Below, one piece after another: positions 36,001-45,237 of a stretch of DNA of 64,000 nt; position 1 is the first letter of the stretch; every line of letters starts with the position of its first letter. The notes beneath the pieces were generated by a model, which ran no database searches, had not been told where the DNA came from, and saw nothing but the letters and a program-made list of their open reading frames with translations. Location of the stretch: NCBI RefSeq assembly GCF_002831585.1, contig NZ_CP025113.1:6525001-6589000 (forward strand). The letters are read 5' to 3'. The translations under genes and the position numbers were made by a program. The DNA comes from Bradyrhizobium sp. SK17 (GTDB taxonomy: Bacteria; Pseudomonadota; Alphaproteobacteria; Rhizobiales; Xanthobacteraceae).

Positions 36001-36092
36001 CCGTCATGCCCGGGCTTGTCCCGGGCATCCACGTATTTTGATCAACGCGGTGAGAAAGACGTGGATGGCCGGGACAAGCCCGGCCATGACGG
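36001..36092. repeat. Palindromic repeat inside liv operon, CCGTCATGCCCGGGCTTGTC type
   Basis: CCGTCATGCCCGGGCTTGTC with CCGGGCATCCACGT at the left, and ACGTGGATGGCCGGGACAAG with CCCGGCCATGACGG at the right: two hairpins in inverse orientation. It lies between livG and livF. A second member is at 41092-41177. Confidence 0.88.
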
Positions 36093-36107
36093 CGGCAAGG
36101 TGGTGCA

Positions 36108-36848
<741 letters not shown>

Positions 36849-36952
36849 GCTCGCCTCGCCATGCAGCAGATTGCTGCGCGGGCCAGCGTCGATTTGCCTG
36901 AAAATTGCCGGTGACTTCACCGCGAAATCAGCCGAGAATGCCGCCGGTTTCT

Positions 36953-36974
36953 GGACCCGGCGCCTGCCGGGTCC
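36953..36974 (+). promoter_or_regulatory. Perfect stem-loop between livF and the binding-protein gene
   Basis: GGACCCGGC and GCCGGGTCC are perfect nine-base arms with a GCCT loop, followed by CTTCCGCT and no T run. It sits 34 bases before ATG 37009. In ABC operons such stem-loops often protect the mRNA of the highly expressed binding-protein gene or partly terminate upstream transcription. Confidence 0.65.
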
Positions 36975-37008
36975 TTCCGCTAGAGGCAACGACCACGAGG
37001 GACGTCTC

Positions 37009-38127
37009 ATGAAATCACTGAAGCTCTTCGGCCTGGCACTGGGCGCAACGTTCGCTCTATCGGCGAGCGCGTTCGCGCAAGACATCACCGTCGCAGTCGC
37101 GGGCCCGATGACGGGCTCCGAATCCGCATTCGGCCGGCAGCTGAAGAACGGCGCCGAACAGGCCGTCGCCGACATCAACGCGGCCGGCGGCATCCTCGGC
37201 AAGAAGCTGGCGCTGGAGACCGACGACGACGCCTGCGATCCCAAGCAGGCGCGCTCGATCGCAGAGAAGATTGCGAGCTCCAAGATTCCGTTCGTGGCCG
37301 GGCATTTCTGCTCGTCGTCCTCGATCCCGGCGTCGGAAGCCTATGCCGACGGCAACGTCCTGCAGATCACGCCGGCCTCGACCAACCCGCTGTTCACCGA
37401 ACGCAAGCTCTGGAACGTGGCGCGCGTCTGCGGCCGCGACGATCAGCAGGGCGTCGTCGCCGCCGACTACATCCTGAAAAACTACAAGGGCAAGAACGTC
37501 GCGATCCTGAACGACAAGACCACCTACGGCAAAGGCCTCGCCGACGAGACCAAGAAGGCGCTGAACAAGGCCGGCTTTCAGGAGAAGATGTTCGAGTCCT
37601 ACAACAAGGGCGACAAGGACTTCAACTCGATCGTCTCGCGCCTGAAGCGCGACAATATCGATCTGGTCTATGTCGGCGGCTACCATCAGGAAGCCGGCCT
37701 GATCCTGCGCCAGATGCGCGACCAGGGCCTCCAGACCGTCCTGATGGCGGGCGACGCCATGAACGACAAGGAGTTCGCCTCGATCACGGGACCCGCCGCG
37801 GAAGGCACGCTGTTCACCTTCGGCCCCGACCCGCGCAACAAGCCGACCGCGAAGGCGATCGTCGAGAAGTTCAAAGCCAAGAACATCGACCCCGAGGGCT
37901 ACACGCTCTACACCTACGCCGCGATGCAGGTCTGGTCGCAGGCCGCCGCCAAGGCCGGCACCACCGACGCCAAGAAGGTGATGGACACCATCAAGGCCGG
38001 CGAGTGGGATACCGTGCTCGGCAAGATGGCGTTCGACGCCAAGGGCGACATCAAGGCGATCGACTATGTCGTCTACAAATGGGATGCCAAGGGCAACTAC
38101 GCCGAGGTCAACCAGAAGGGCTCGTAA
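37009..38127 (+). CDS. Branched-chain amino-acid-type periplasmic binding protein
   Basis: 372 residues from ATG 37009 (MKSLKLFGLALGATFALS), with GAGGGA upstream. Signal peptide ends at SASAFAQ. The mature protein is a type I periplasmic fold: ITVAVAGPMTGSESAFGRQL, GAEQAVADINAAGGILGKKL, DDACDPKQARSIAEKI, GHFCSSSSIPASEAYA and NKPTAKAIVEKFKAKN. It presents the ligand to LivHM. It ends the operon and is followed by a strong terminator. Confidence 0.93.
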   Translation: MKSLKLFGLALGATFALSASAFAQDITVAVAGPMTGSESAFGRQLKNGAEQAVADINAAGGILGKKLALETDDDACDPKQARSIAEKIASSKIPFVAGHFCSSSSIPASEAYADGNVLQITPASTNPLFTERKLWNVARVCGRDDQQGVVAADYILKNYKGKNVAILNDKTTYGKGLADETKKALNKAGFQEKMFESYNKGDKDFNSIVSRLKRDNIDLVYVGGYHQEAGLILRQMRDQGLQTVLMAGDAMNDKEFASITGPAAEGTLFTFGPDPRNKPTAKAIVEKFKAKNIDPEGYTLYTYAAMQVWSQAAAKAGTTDAKKVMDTIKAGEWDTVLGKMAFDAKGDIKAIDYVVYKWDAKGNYAEVNQKGS

Positions 38128-38162
38128 GGCCCCTCGCGTTCGCTCGCATCAGAGTTGCAAGA

Positions 38163-38190
38163 CGCCCCGGTCCGCCGGGGCGTTTTTTTT
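38163..38190 (+). terminator. Rho-independent terminator of the liv operon
   Basis: CGCCCCGG (38163-38170), loop TCCG, CCGGGGCG (38175-38182), then eight T. It lies 35 bases after the binding-protein stop codon. Confidence 0.93.
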
Positions 38191-38304
38191 GACGGAAGCC
38201 CGCAAGTCTTACCGCAGCCCACCCGCCCGCTATGCCGGACGGTTGCTGCATCCGTCGCGGCTGCTATACCGGATCGATCGGACAGCAGGCGGACGGGACA
38301 CATC

Positions 38305-39300
38305 GTGAAAAACCTTCTCACCGATATTGCCGGCGTTGCCGTCGGCCACGCCGACGACGCCGTGATCGCCTCGGGCGTCACCGCGATCCTGTTCGAGCGG
38401 CCGGCGGTGGCCTCGATCGACGTTCGCGGCGGTGGTCCCGGCACCCGCGAGGACGCGCTGCTCGCGCCGCATAATGTCGTGGAGGCGATCGACGCCATCA
38501 CGCTGTCGGGTGGCTCCGCGCTCGGGCTCGATGCCGCCGGCGGCGTGCAGGCCTGGCTCGCCGAGCGCGGCCGCGGCTTTCGTATCCGCGATGCTGTCAT
38601 CCCGATCGTGCCGGGCGCGATCTGCTTCGATCTGCTCAACGGCGGCAACAAGGCCTGGGGCCGGTTTCCGCCGTATCGGGATCTCGGCTACGCGGCTGCG
38701 AACGCCGCCGCGGGAGAGTTCGAGCTCGGCAGCGTCGGCGCCGGGATGGGCGCGACCACCGCCAATCTGAAGGGCGGCCTCGGCTCGGCATCCGACGTCA
38801 CCGACGATGGCGTGATGGTCGCAGCGCTCGCGGTGGTCAACGCGGTCGGCAGCGTCACGGTCGGTGGCGGCCCGTGGTTCTGGGCGGCGCCGTTCGAGAT
38901 CGGTGGCGAGTTCGGCGGACGCGGCCTACCGCCCTCGTTCACGCCGGAGATGCTGAAGCCACGGCTGAAAGGCGGTGCGGATGCGACGGCTGCCGAGAAC
39001 ACCACGCTCGTCGTGGTCGTGACCGACGCACAACTGACCAAGCCGCAAGCCAGGCGCCTTGCGATGATCGCGCAGACCGGCATGGCGCGCGCGATCTATC
39101 CGGTGCACGCCCCGCTCGATGGCGATGTGGTGTTTGCGGCAGCGACCGGGGCCAAGCCGATCGATCCGCTGTTCGGTCTGACCAAGCTCGGTGCGATCGC
39201 GGCCAACACGGTGGCGCGCGCCATCGCCCGCGGCGTCCATTCAGCGACCGCACTGCCCTTCGCCGGCGCGCTGCCGAGCTGGTGCGACCGGTTCGGCTAA
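38305..39300 (+). CDS. P1 family (DmpA-like) N-terminal nucleophile peptidase
   Basis: 331 residues from GTG 38305 (MKNLLTDIAGVAVGHADD); the frame upstream to 38155 crosses the liv terminator and is not coding. The P1/DmpA pattern: VASIDVRGGGPGTREDALL, TLSGGSALGLDAAGGVQAWL, VPGAICFDLLNGG, VGAGMGATTANLKGGLGSAS and AMIAQTGMARAIYPVHAP. Relatives cleave themselves to expose a Ser or Thr nucleophile and act as aminopeptidases or amidases. The stop overlaps the convergent EF-hand gene by four bases. Confidence 0.88.
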   Translation: MKNLLTDIAGVAVGHADDAVIASGVTAILFERPAVASIDVRGGGPGTREDALLAPHNVVEAIDAITLSGGSALGLDAAGGVQAWLAERGRGFRIRDAVIPIVPGAICFDLLNGGNKAWGRFPPYRDLGYAAANAAAGEFELGSVGAGMGATTANLKGGLGSASDVTDDGVMVAALAVVNAVGSVTVGGGPWFWAAPFEIGGEFGGRGLPPSFTPEMLKPRLKGGADATAAENTTLVVVVTDAQLTKPQARRLAMIAQTGMARAIYPVHAPLDGDVVFAAATGAKPIDPLFGLTKLGAIAANTVARAIARGVHSATALPFAGALPSWCDRFG

Positions 39301-40106
39301 GCGCTGACCGACAGCGACGACGAGGCCTGCGCCGAGATCGCCTGCGACTGGCGCTGGATCAGCTGCTCGATGAAATTATACGACGAGGTCGCGTTGCTGC
39401 TGGAAGAGGACGAATTCGTGCTGCCGGTGGTCGAGGCCGCGGCCGGCAGGGTCATCGACACCTTGGAGCCGTCGGCATAGGTCGTCGTGGTGGTGGTCGA
39501 GCCATCGCTGTTGGTCACCGACGTCGAGCTTGCGCCGCCCAGCGCCTGCATCAGGGGATCGGAGCTCGATCCGCCCGAGCTGCTGGAGCTGGAGCCGTCG
39601 GTCGAGCCGCTGGCCATGTGATGGTGACCATGACCGCCCTTGTGGCCTTCCAGGGCCTTCGACATCTCGTCGAGGCTGACGGTGCCGTTGCCATTGGTGT
39701 CGAGCTTGGCGAACACGGCGTCGGCCTGCGCGGTGTTGGTGCCGCCGGCGCCGAGCGCATTCTCGAATTCCGTCTTGGTGATCTGGCCGTTGCCGTCGGC
39801 ATCGATCTGCGAGAACAGGTCCTGCAAGGCCTGCTGCCGGCTGGTCGGGGTCGCGCTGGTCGAGGCGGTGGTCTGCGACTGGCTCTGCGCATCGAGCAGC
39901 GCGCTCATGGTCTGCGGCGAAATCTGCGCGGTGCTGCTGCTCGATCCAGTGCTGGTGCTCGCAGTCGACGTCGTGGTCGAGGGCGCGAACAGCCCGCTCG
40001 ACTGACTTCCCGCACTGGAGCCGCCGGTCTGGGTCGCCGATTTCGACGACATCAGCGAGCTCAAAAGATCAATGGCCGATGACGCAGCGCCAATGGCAAA
40101 CAACAT
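39297..40106 (-). CDS. Ser/Thr-rich EF-hand protein
   Basis: 269 residues from ATG 40106, chosen because GGAG lies nine bases upstream and the N-terminus [19 protein letters not shown] is reasonable; the frame extends to 40289. Two EF-hand calcium loops are clear: [12 protein letters not shown] after FSQI, and [12 protein letters not shown] after FAKL. They sit between low-complexity Ser/Thr/Gly segments ([34 protein letters not shown]). Calcium-responsive and perhaps secreted, but the N-terminus is not a classical signal. Function unknown. Confidence 0.82.
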   Translation of the reverse strand: MLFAIGAASSAIDLLSSLMSSKSATQTGGSSAGSQSSGLFAPSTTTSTASTSTGSSSSTAQISPQTMSALLDAQSQSQTTASTSATPTSRQQALQDLFSQIDADGNGQITKTEFENALGAGGTNTAQADAVFAKLDTNGNGTVSLDEMSKALEGHKGGHGHHHMASGSTDGSSSSSSGGSSSDPLMQALGGASSTSVTNSDGSTTTTTTYADGSKVSMTLPAAASTTGSTNSSSSSSNATSSYNFIEQLIQRQSQAISAQASSSLSVSA

Positions 40107-40358
40107 GGCAATACTCCAACCAAGCCGCGCCTTGCGGCCCAAACACTTGGCAATGGCGCAGCAAGCCGCGTGCCACGGGAAAAACCCAATAAAACCAGGC
40201 TCCCGGCATCGCTGCGGGTTCCGCGGACCCGGCAAGAGCTGCCGCCGGCGGCAGAATTTTCCGTCTCCGAAAACGCCGTCCGCTCGCATTGCCCGCCACG
40301 GCCGCGCATGTTAGGCGGGGTCACCCGTCGCCCCCTGAAGTCTTTCGGAACTGCTGAC

Positions 40359-41060
40359 ATGACTCAGTCTTTCACCCCGCGTCCCCTCGTCATCGCTCCG
40401 TCGATCCTGGCGTCGGATTTCTCAAAGCTCGGCGAGGAGGTCCGCGCCGTGGACCAGGCGGGCGCCGACTGGATCCATCTCGACGTGATGGACGGGCATT
40501 TTGTCCCCAACATCTCCTATGGCCCCGACGTCATCAAGGCGATGCGGCCGCACACCAAGAAGGTGTTCGACGCGCATCTGATGATCTCGCCCTGCGACCC
40601 CTATCTCGAAGCCTTTGCCAAGGCAGGCTGCGACCACATCACCGTGCACGCCGAAGCCGGCCCGCATCTGCATCGCTCGTTGCAGGCGATCCGCGCGCTC
40701 GGCAAGAAGGCCGGCGTCTCGATCAACCCGGGCACGCCGCCGAGCGCGATCGAATATGTGCTCGACCTGATCGACCTCGTGCTGGTCATGTCGGTCAATC
40801 CCGGCTTCGGCGGCCAGGCCTTCATCCGCTCGGCGATCGGCAAGGTCTCCGACATCAGGGCGATGGTCGCGGGCCGGCCGATCGATATCGAGGTCGATGG
40901 CGGCGTTGCGCCCGACGTTGCCGGTCAGCTCGCCGCCGCCGGCGCCAATGCCTTCGTCGCGGGCTCCGCGGTGTTCAAGGGCGGCACCATCGAGGCCTAC
41001 AAGACCAACATCGCCGCGATCCGCCATGCCGCGGCCGAGGCACGCGGCGAAGCGATCTAG
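40359..41060 (+). CDS. rpe: Ribulose-phosphate 3-epimerase
   Basis: 233 residues from ATG 40359 ([20 protein letters not shown]). TIM-barrel with [36 protein letters not shown] (metal-type His and Asp), [29 protein letters not shown], and [17 protein letters not shown], then [15 protein letters not shown]. It interconverts D-ribulose 5-phosphate and D-xylulose 5-phosphate in the pentose phosphate or Calvin cycle. Stands alone; no cbb or tkt genes nearby. Confidence 0.95.
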   Translation: MTQSFTPRPLVIAPSILASDFSKLGEEVRAVDQAGADWIHLDVMDGHFVPNISYGPDVIKAMRPHTKKVFDAHLMISPCDPYLEAFAKAGCDHITVHAEAGPHLHRSLQAIRALGKKAGVSINPGTPPSAIEYVLDLIDLVLVMSVNPGFGGQAFIRSAIGKVSDIRAMVAGRPIDIEVDGGVAPDVAGQLAAAGANAFVAGSAVFKGGTIEAYKTNIAAIRHAAAEARGEAI

Positions 41061-41091
41061 CCCGGCACGCGGCGGATCCCGCTACTCAACT

Positions 41092-41177
41092 CGTCATGCT
41101 CGGACTTGTCCCGGGCATCCACGTCTTCGTCTGCCGGTGGCAAGACGTAGATGGCCGGGACAAGCCCGGCTATGACG
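41092..41177. repeat. Palindromic repeat after rpe, CGTCATGCTCGGACTTGTCC type
   Basis: CGTCATGCTCGGACTTGTCC with CGGGCATCCACGTC at the left, and GACGTAGATGGCCGGGACAA with GCCCGGCTATGACGA at the right. Same family as 36001-36092, with a few point changes. It lies between the convergent rpe and kinase genes. Confidence 0.88.
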
Positions 41178-41193
41178 ATGTGGAAGCGTCCGA

Positions 41194-42669
41194 TCAGAAC
41201 AATGCGGGCGGCGTAGCCGCGGCGTTGGCCGCCTGGTCCGCCGCGCCGCCGTCGTCGCCATCCGTCGCCGGCGTCAGCCGCGACGGCCGCACCACGGTCA
41301 CGGTGCACGGCGCTTCGGAGGCGACCTTCGCGGAGACGCTGCCGAGCAGCGCGCGCCGCATCGAGGATTGCCGCGCGCCGATGATGATGTGGTCGACCAG
41401 ATTGACCGCACAGAACTCCAGGATCGCCGCGGCCGGATCGATCGCCTCCAGCACATGCACGGTCAGCCTGTCGTCCTCGAGCTTGAACGGCCGCGCCCAG
41501 TGCTGAAGCGCGACCAGGCGGTCGACATGCTTGTTCTGGCCCTGCTCGTCATGGCTGCGGTCGATCGCAAGACGATTGAGCTTCAGGACGTTGACGCAGG
41601 CGAGCCGCGCCGACGGCGACGTTGACAGCACCTGCTCGGCGGTGACGCGGATGATGTCGTTCAGCGCGTCGGCGCCCTCGCCGAGATCGAGTGCGACGGC
41701 AACGATCGGGCTGGAGGCGAGCTGCACCGCGGCACTGGACTTCGGCTGCGGCGGCACCGCGCCGAGATTGAAGCGACGGCGCCAGACGACGCGCAGCGGA
41801 TCGCGATCGAGCCGCTGCGCCCGCGCGGTCAGCTTGACCTGCTCGGGGTGACCGAGATCGAAAGCGAGCTGCGCCGCGGTCGGATAGCGCGCGGCCGGAT
41901 CGATCTCCAGACAGCGCAGCACGATCTCCTGCAACCAGGGCGGATAGTCGGGCTTGAGCTTGCGTGGCGGATACGGATCGCGCCACAGCCTGCGCCGCAT
42001 CCCGCGCAGGGTCTCGGTCTCACCGAACGGGCGAACCCCGGTGGTGAAGAAATACAGCAGCACCCCGAGCGAAAACAGGTCGCTGCGCGGATCGTCGCGC
42101 ACCCCGAGCAGGCGCTCCGGCGCCATGTAGGGCGCGGTGCCGTATGGCAGGCGAAACTCCTCCTGCAACAGGTCGGGCAGATGCTGATGATGCGACAGAC
42201 CGAAATCGATCAGCACCGCTTCGCCGCGCTCGCGGAACATGATGCTGCTCGGCTTGATGTCGTGATGGATCACGTTCTGCCGATGCAGGCTGGCGAGCGC
42301 GGTGGCGATCTTGCCGCCGATCAAGCGCGCCTCGTCATACGGGATCGGCAGCGCGTCGAGCCGCTTGTAGAGGGTTTGCCCGGGGATGCGCTCCATCACC
42401 ACATAGGCCTGGCGCTCGAAATCGCCGGTGCCGAAACACGCCGGCACGTGCGGCCCCGACAGCCGCGGCAGGATCATCTGCTCCATCTCGAAGCTGACGA
42501 TGGCGGCGGGATCCTCGCCCTCCGAGGTGAGCGGCACCTTCATCAGCAGCGGTACGTTGATGCCCGGATGGGTGACGCTCCACAGCGTCGCCATGCCGCC
42601 GCGGTGCACCCGCTCGCCGATGGTGAAACCATCGATCTCGGCGCCCGACTGCATGGTCAGCGCAGGCAT
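41194..42669 (-). CDS. Ser/Thr protein kinase fused to a universal-stress-protein domain
   Basis: 491 residues from ATG 42669 (MPALTMQSGAEIDGFTIGER). Residues about 15-270 are a Hanks-type kinase: glycine loop GERVHRGGMATLW, Lys in LLMKVPLTSEG, catalytic HHDIKPSSIMF, metal DFGLSHH, and MAPERLLG. The last 180 residues are UspA-like (SSPIVAVALDLGEGADALND, LEFCAVNLVDHIIIGARQSS, RRALLGSVSAKVASEAPCTV). There is no transmembrane segment in the reading, so it is probably cytoplasmic. It follows the phosphoesterase gene by five bases, suggesting a shared signalling operon. Confidence 0.9.
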   Translation of the reverse strand: MPALTMQSGAEIDGFTIGERVHRGGMATLWSVTHPGINVPLLMKVPLTSEGEDPAAIVSFEMEQMILPRLSGPHVPACFGTGDFERQAYVVMERIPGQTLYKRLDALPIPYDEARLIGGKIATALASLHRQNVIHHDIKPSSIMFRERGEAVLIDFGLSHHQHLPDLLQEEFRLPYGTAPYMAPERLLGVRDDPRSDLFSLGVLLYFFTTGVRPFGETETLRGMRRRLWRDPYPPRKLKPDYPPWLQEIVLRCLEIDPAARYPTAAQLAFDLGHPEQVKLTARAQRLDRDPLRVVWRRRFNLGAVPPQPKSSAAVQLASSPIVAVALDLGEGADALNDIIRVTAEQVLSTSPSARLACVNVLKLNRLAIDRSHDEQGQNKHVDRLVALQHWARPFKLEDDRLTVHVLEAIDPAAAILEFCAVNLVDHIIIGARQSSMRRALLGSVSAKVASEAPCTVTVVRPSRLTPATDGDDGGAADQAANAAATPPALF

Positions 42670-42674
42670 CGGGA

Positions 42675-43415
42675 TCACCTGCCGAGCGGCAGCCGGTCGG
42701 CCAGCCAATGCGGCAGGCCGTTCGCCCTGATCCGCGCCGCCGCGGTCGCGACGTCATAGGGCACGCGATGATAGGTGATCTCGCGGCTTGCGGTGTCGAA
42801 CATCGCAAACGATGCCGCGGGATCGCCGTCGCGCGGCTGGCCGACCGAGCCGAGCACCGCGAGCCAGCGCCGTCCCGTCAACAATTGGACCGGGACGCCC
42901 GAGGTCGGGACGAAGCTCGTCATCTTGGCGGTCGAGGACATCGAGTAGAGGCCGGGACGGTGGATGTGGCCGCAGAACGTGATCTGCAACTCGGTGGCCA
43001 TCATGCTGCGCGCGGCATCCGAGGTGTCTCGGACATAGCGCCACTTCGCCGGATCGGAGGCCTCGGAATGCACGTAGAGGCGGTTGTCCTCTTCGCGCAG
43101 GATCGGCAGGCCGGCGAGGAAGGCCTTCTGTTCGCCATTGAGCCGGCCGCGGGTCCAGTCGATGGCGGCCTGCGCATCGGCATTCATGCTGTCGCTGGGA
43201 ACGCCAATCGCGTTGTCATGATTGCCGCGCACTGCGATCGCGCCCTCGGACACGAGCCCCACCACGGTATCGACAGCCCATTCGGGATCGGCGCCATAGC
43301 CGACGATATCGCCGAGGCAGACCAGCCGCTCGGCGCCACGCGCCCGCGCGGCATCGAGGCAGGCGGCGAAGGCCTGCCGGTTGGCATGAATATCGGCAAA
43401 GAGTGCAAGCCGCAT
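42675..43415 (-). CDS. Calcineurin-like metallophosphoesterase
   Basis: 246 residues from ATG 43415 (MRLALFADIHANRQAFAACL). All five phosphoesterase motifs are visible: FADIHAN, CLGDIVGYG, VRGNHDNAIG, ITFCGHIHRPG and a final His in the metal shell. The layout (GDIVGYGADPEWAVD) is that of YfcE/ApaH-like two-metal phosphodiesterases or phosphatases. It is encoded directly upstream of the kinase-Usp gene. Confidence 0.88.
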   Translation of the reverse strand: MRLALFADIHANRQAFAACLDAARARGAERLVCLGDIVGYGADPEWAVDTVVGLVSEGAIAVRGNHDNAIGVPSDSMNADAQAAIDWTRGRLNGEQKAFLAGLPILREEDNRLYVHSEASDPAKWRYVRDTSDAARSMMATELQITFCGHIHRPGLYSMSSTAKMTSFVPTSGVPVQLLTGRRWLAVLGSVGQPRDGDPAASFAMFDTASREITYHRVPYDVATAAARIRANGLPHWLADRLPLGR

Positions 43416-43531
43416 CGTGGTCCGCGCTACTGATCCCTGCCCGATATCAAGCACACGCGGCCCCGGGCTCGCAATCGGGCCAAAGGCATCGGTCGATCAG
43501 AAGATGTAGGGAACAGTAGGAAACGCGACCG

Positions 43532-44125
43532 CTATTGCTTGCAGACCCGTACGCCCTTCAGCAGCAGGGCGATCAACGCATCGATCCGCGACGGGCATTC
43601 CGGCTTGGCCCATTCCTCGGCATGCGCCGGGTGATGGTAGCGGACGGTCGCATCGAACACGGCACGCGCGGTCGCCTTGACGTTGTCCATCTCGAACACG
43701 CCTTGCGCCACGCCGTCGGCCAGGATTTTCGCGACCAGATCGACCTGCTTGTCCTTGTAGGCTTCCACCACCTCGCGGGCGTCCTGCGCCAGCGCGAGGT
43801 AGGTCGCGAACATCTCGGGATCGTCGCAGACCTTCTTCTGCTTGATGGTAAAGGCGGTGCGCAGCCATTTCTCCAGCCGCTCCGGCGCCGGGCCCGAGCT
43901 CGCCGCGATCTTGCACAGCGGCTCGTTGGCGCGGTCGAGCCAGCGCTTGGCCACCGCGTCGCGCAGCGAAGCCTTGCTGGGGAAGTGGCGGTAGACGCTG
44001 CCGTGGCTGACATCCAGCGCACGGGCAACGTCGACGACGGTGGCCTTGGTCAACCCGAAGCGCCTCAAGACATCCTCAGTTGCCTCGAGGATCCGCTCGG
44101 GTGTCAAAACCACCGCCTCGTTCAT
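43532..44125 (-). CDS. TetR family regulator
   Basis: 197 residues from ATG 44125. The HTH is clear: RILEATEDVLRRFGLTKATV, VDVARALDVSHGSVYRHFPS, KASLRDAVAKRWLDRA. The ligand-binding domain follows, with DPEMFATYLALAQDAREVVE. The start codon overlaps the stop of the 44-residue ORF upstream (ATGA), so translation is coupled. No efflux or target operon is adjacent on the other side of the promoter. Confidence 0.9.
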   Translation of the reverse strand: MNEAVVLTPERILEATEDVLRRFGLTKATVVDVARALDVSHGSVYRHFPSKASLRDAVAKRWLDRANEPLCKIAASSGPAPERLEKWLRTAFTIKQKKVCDDPEMFATYLALAQDAREVVEAYKDKQVDLVAKILADGVAQGVFEMDNVKATARAVFDATVRYHHPAHAEEWAKPECPSRIDALIALLLKGVRVCKQ

Positions 44126-44256
44126 GCGTTTACCGTCTGGTTATCGCTGTCCTGCCCGCGGGTGAATTTGGCGGCCTGGGCAGCCAAATGACGGGCGACG
44201 CGAAGGTTGAGCCACTGTTGAATCTGGGCGGTCAATTGGAAGATTTCTATCGTCAT
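44122..44256 (-). CDS. Small ORF (44 residues) translationally coupled to tetR
   Basis: From ATG 44256 to a TGA at 44122-44124 that overlaps the tetR ATG by ATGA. The product starts MTIEIFQLTAQIQQWLNLRV and continues ARHLAAQAAKFTRG, an amphipathic helix with a polar tail DSDNQTVNA. It could be a small regulator partner of the TetR protein or a leader peptide setting tetR translation. The Shine-Dalgarno is weak (GAAGGA about ten bases away). Evidence is position, overlap and codon quality only. Confidence 0.6.
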   Translation of the reverse strand: MTIEIFQLTAQIQQWLNLRVARHLAAQAAKFTRGQDSDNQTVNA

Positions 44257-44351
44257 GGAGGTAGTCCTTCGAGGTAATCAAATCAGGTACGGCTTCCCCG
44301 GCCAAATCACCGGAACAGCCACTGGGCGCCCTCCTCCCTTGGGCTGAACGG

Positions 44352-44395
44352 TATATACACCATCTCGCTGACAGATTTCAATATCTGTCAGCGAG
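44352..44395 (-). promoter_or_regulatory. Promoter of the small ORF-tetR transcript with a 13-base inverted-repeat operator
   Basis: CTCGCTGACAGAT (44364-44376) and ATCTGTCAGCGAG (44383-44395) are perfect arms with a six-base spacer. On the minus strand, the loop and inner arm give TTGAAA (44376-44381) as -35, and TATATA (44352-44357) follows after 18 bases as -10. The operator thus covers the -35 box, which fits autorepression by the TetR protein. Confidence 0.75.
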
Positions 44396-44467
44396 ACGCT
44401 GTGAGATGACAGCCATGCGCGGAGCGCGTCCTTGCCCGAAATACCGGTCTGGATTGGGACTGAATCG

Positions 44468-44497
44468 AAAGGGGCCGCTTCACGCAGCGACCCCTTT
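44468..44497 (-). terminator. Stem-loop downstream of the three-gene membrane operon
   Basis: AAAGGGG-C-CGCT and AGCG-A-CCCCTTT pair around a six-base loop (one mismatch). It follows the end of the leftward operon by about 125 bases, and has a short T run (CCCCTTT) on the minus strand. It is a likely but weak intrinsic terminator. Confidence 0.55.
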
Positions 44498-44622
44498 GCC
44501 GGGAAAATGTCTTGGGGATGAAATCTAGCCCCGGTTAGCCCGGAGAATACACCCAGACTGTGACCGGAGGGATTCCGGACGATTACTGTCCACCACCCTG
44601 ACCCATTATTTTCGGCAAGGTC

Positions 44623-45237
44623 CTATTGCTGCGCATCCTTCGGCGGCATCCGCGGGGGCGGCAGCGGCGTGAAGACCGATCCCTGGGCACCCGCCGGCGG
44701 GGCCACGAACGTCCCGGTCGTGGAATCGCCGCCTGATGTCTCCAGGATCGTCTTCGGCGTGATGTACTCCCTGACGAAGTCCATGATGGTGCCGTCGCCG
44801 CCGCCGAAATCCGCCGCCCGGCCGCCTTGCGGGCGCCCGGCCTTGATCTCGTTGTCGGCGGTGTGGGTCTGCTCGGCCAGCGCCTCGCTGTAGGGAATGC
44901 GGAAGGCGCGCGGGACCGCGCTCGGCCGGTTGTCCTCGTCGAGCTCCTCGACCCAGAGATAGATCGAGCCCGGATCGCCCTCCAGCGAATGCGGCTCCAC
45001 GATCCGCGTCGACAGCAGCTTGAAATTCGCCGGCAGCTTTTCCGCGGACGCCCAGCCGAGCAGGCCGCGCATGCCGCCGAAGCTGACGAAGTAGAAGGCA
45101 CTGGTCACGACGATGACGACGGCCTTCAGCGACCAGTGCAGCCGCGCATAGACCAGCACGATCAGCAGCAGCGCGCCGATCACCGCATAGGCGACCGCGA
45201 GCGTGAGGATGATTGATTGCAGACTAGTCACGGCCAA
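44623..45237 (-). CDS. Membrane protein with two helices and a Pro-rich cytoplasmic tail; third gene of an ExbB-type operon
   Basis: 204 residues. Two N-terminal membrane segments (IILTLAVAYAVIGALLLIVL and AVVIVVTSAFYFVSFGGMRG) are followed by a 140-residue soluble part with a beta-rich stretch (IYLWVEELDEDNRPSAVPRA, FRIPYSEALAEQTHTADNEI), a Gly-rich turn (ADFGGGDGTIMDFVREYI) and a Pro-rich C-terminus (TPLPPPRMPPKD). No family recognised. Its start overlaps the preceding gene by 14 bases, so it is certainly cotranscribed with the channel and single-span genes. It may be an adaptor on the cytoplasmic side. Confidence 0.75.
   Translation of the reverse strand: MAVTSLQSIILTLAVAYAVIGALLLIVLVYARLHWSLKAVVIVVTSAFYFVSFGGMRGLLGWASAEKLPANFKLLSTRIVEPHSLEGDPGSIYLWVEELDEDNRPSAVPRAFRIPYSEALAEQTHTADNEIKAGRPQGGRAADFGGGDGTIMDFVREYITPKTILETSGGDSTTGTFVAPPAGAQGSVFTPLPPPRMPPKDAQQ

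Larger units (their letters stand above)
44257..44622. other. Intergenic region holding the tetR promoter/operator and an operon-end stem-loop
   Basis: 366 bases between the 44-residue ORF and the end of the three-gene membrane operon. It holds the promoter with overlapping palindrome at 44352-44395, about 95 bases of 5' leader before the ORF, and a stem-loop at 44468-44497. Between 44400 and 44465 and from 44498 to 44622 I see no gene. Confidence 0.7.

Noticed and set aside
43497..43916. Second minus-strand ORF overlapping the TetR gene
   Set aside because: Out-of-frame product without HTH; the longer frame is a complete TetR.
44364..44395. Intrinsic terminator for the small ORF or tetR
   Set aside because: No T run follows on either strand, and the loop supplies a -35 element, so an operator/promoter reading fits better.
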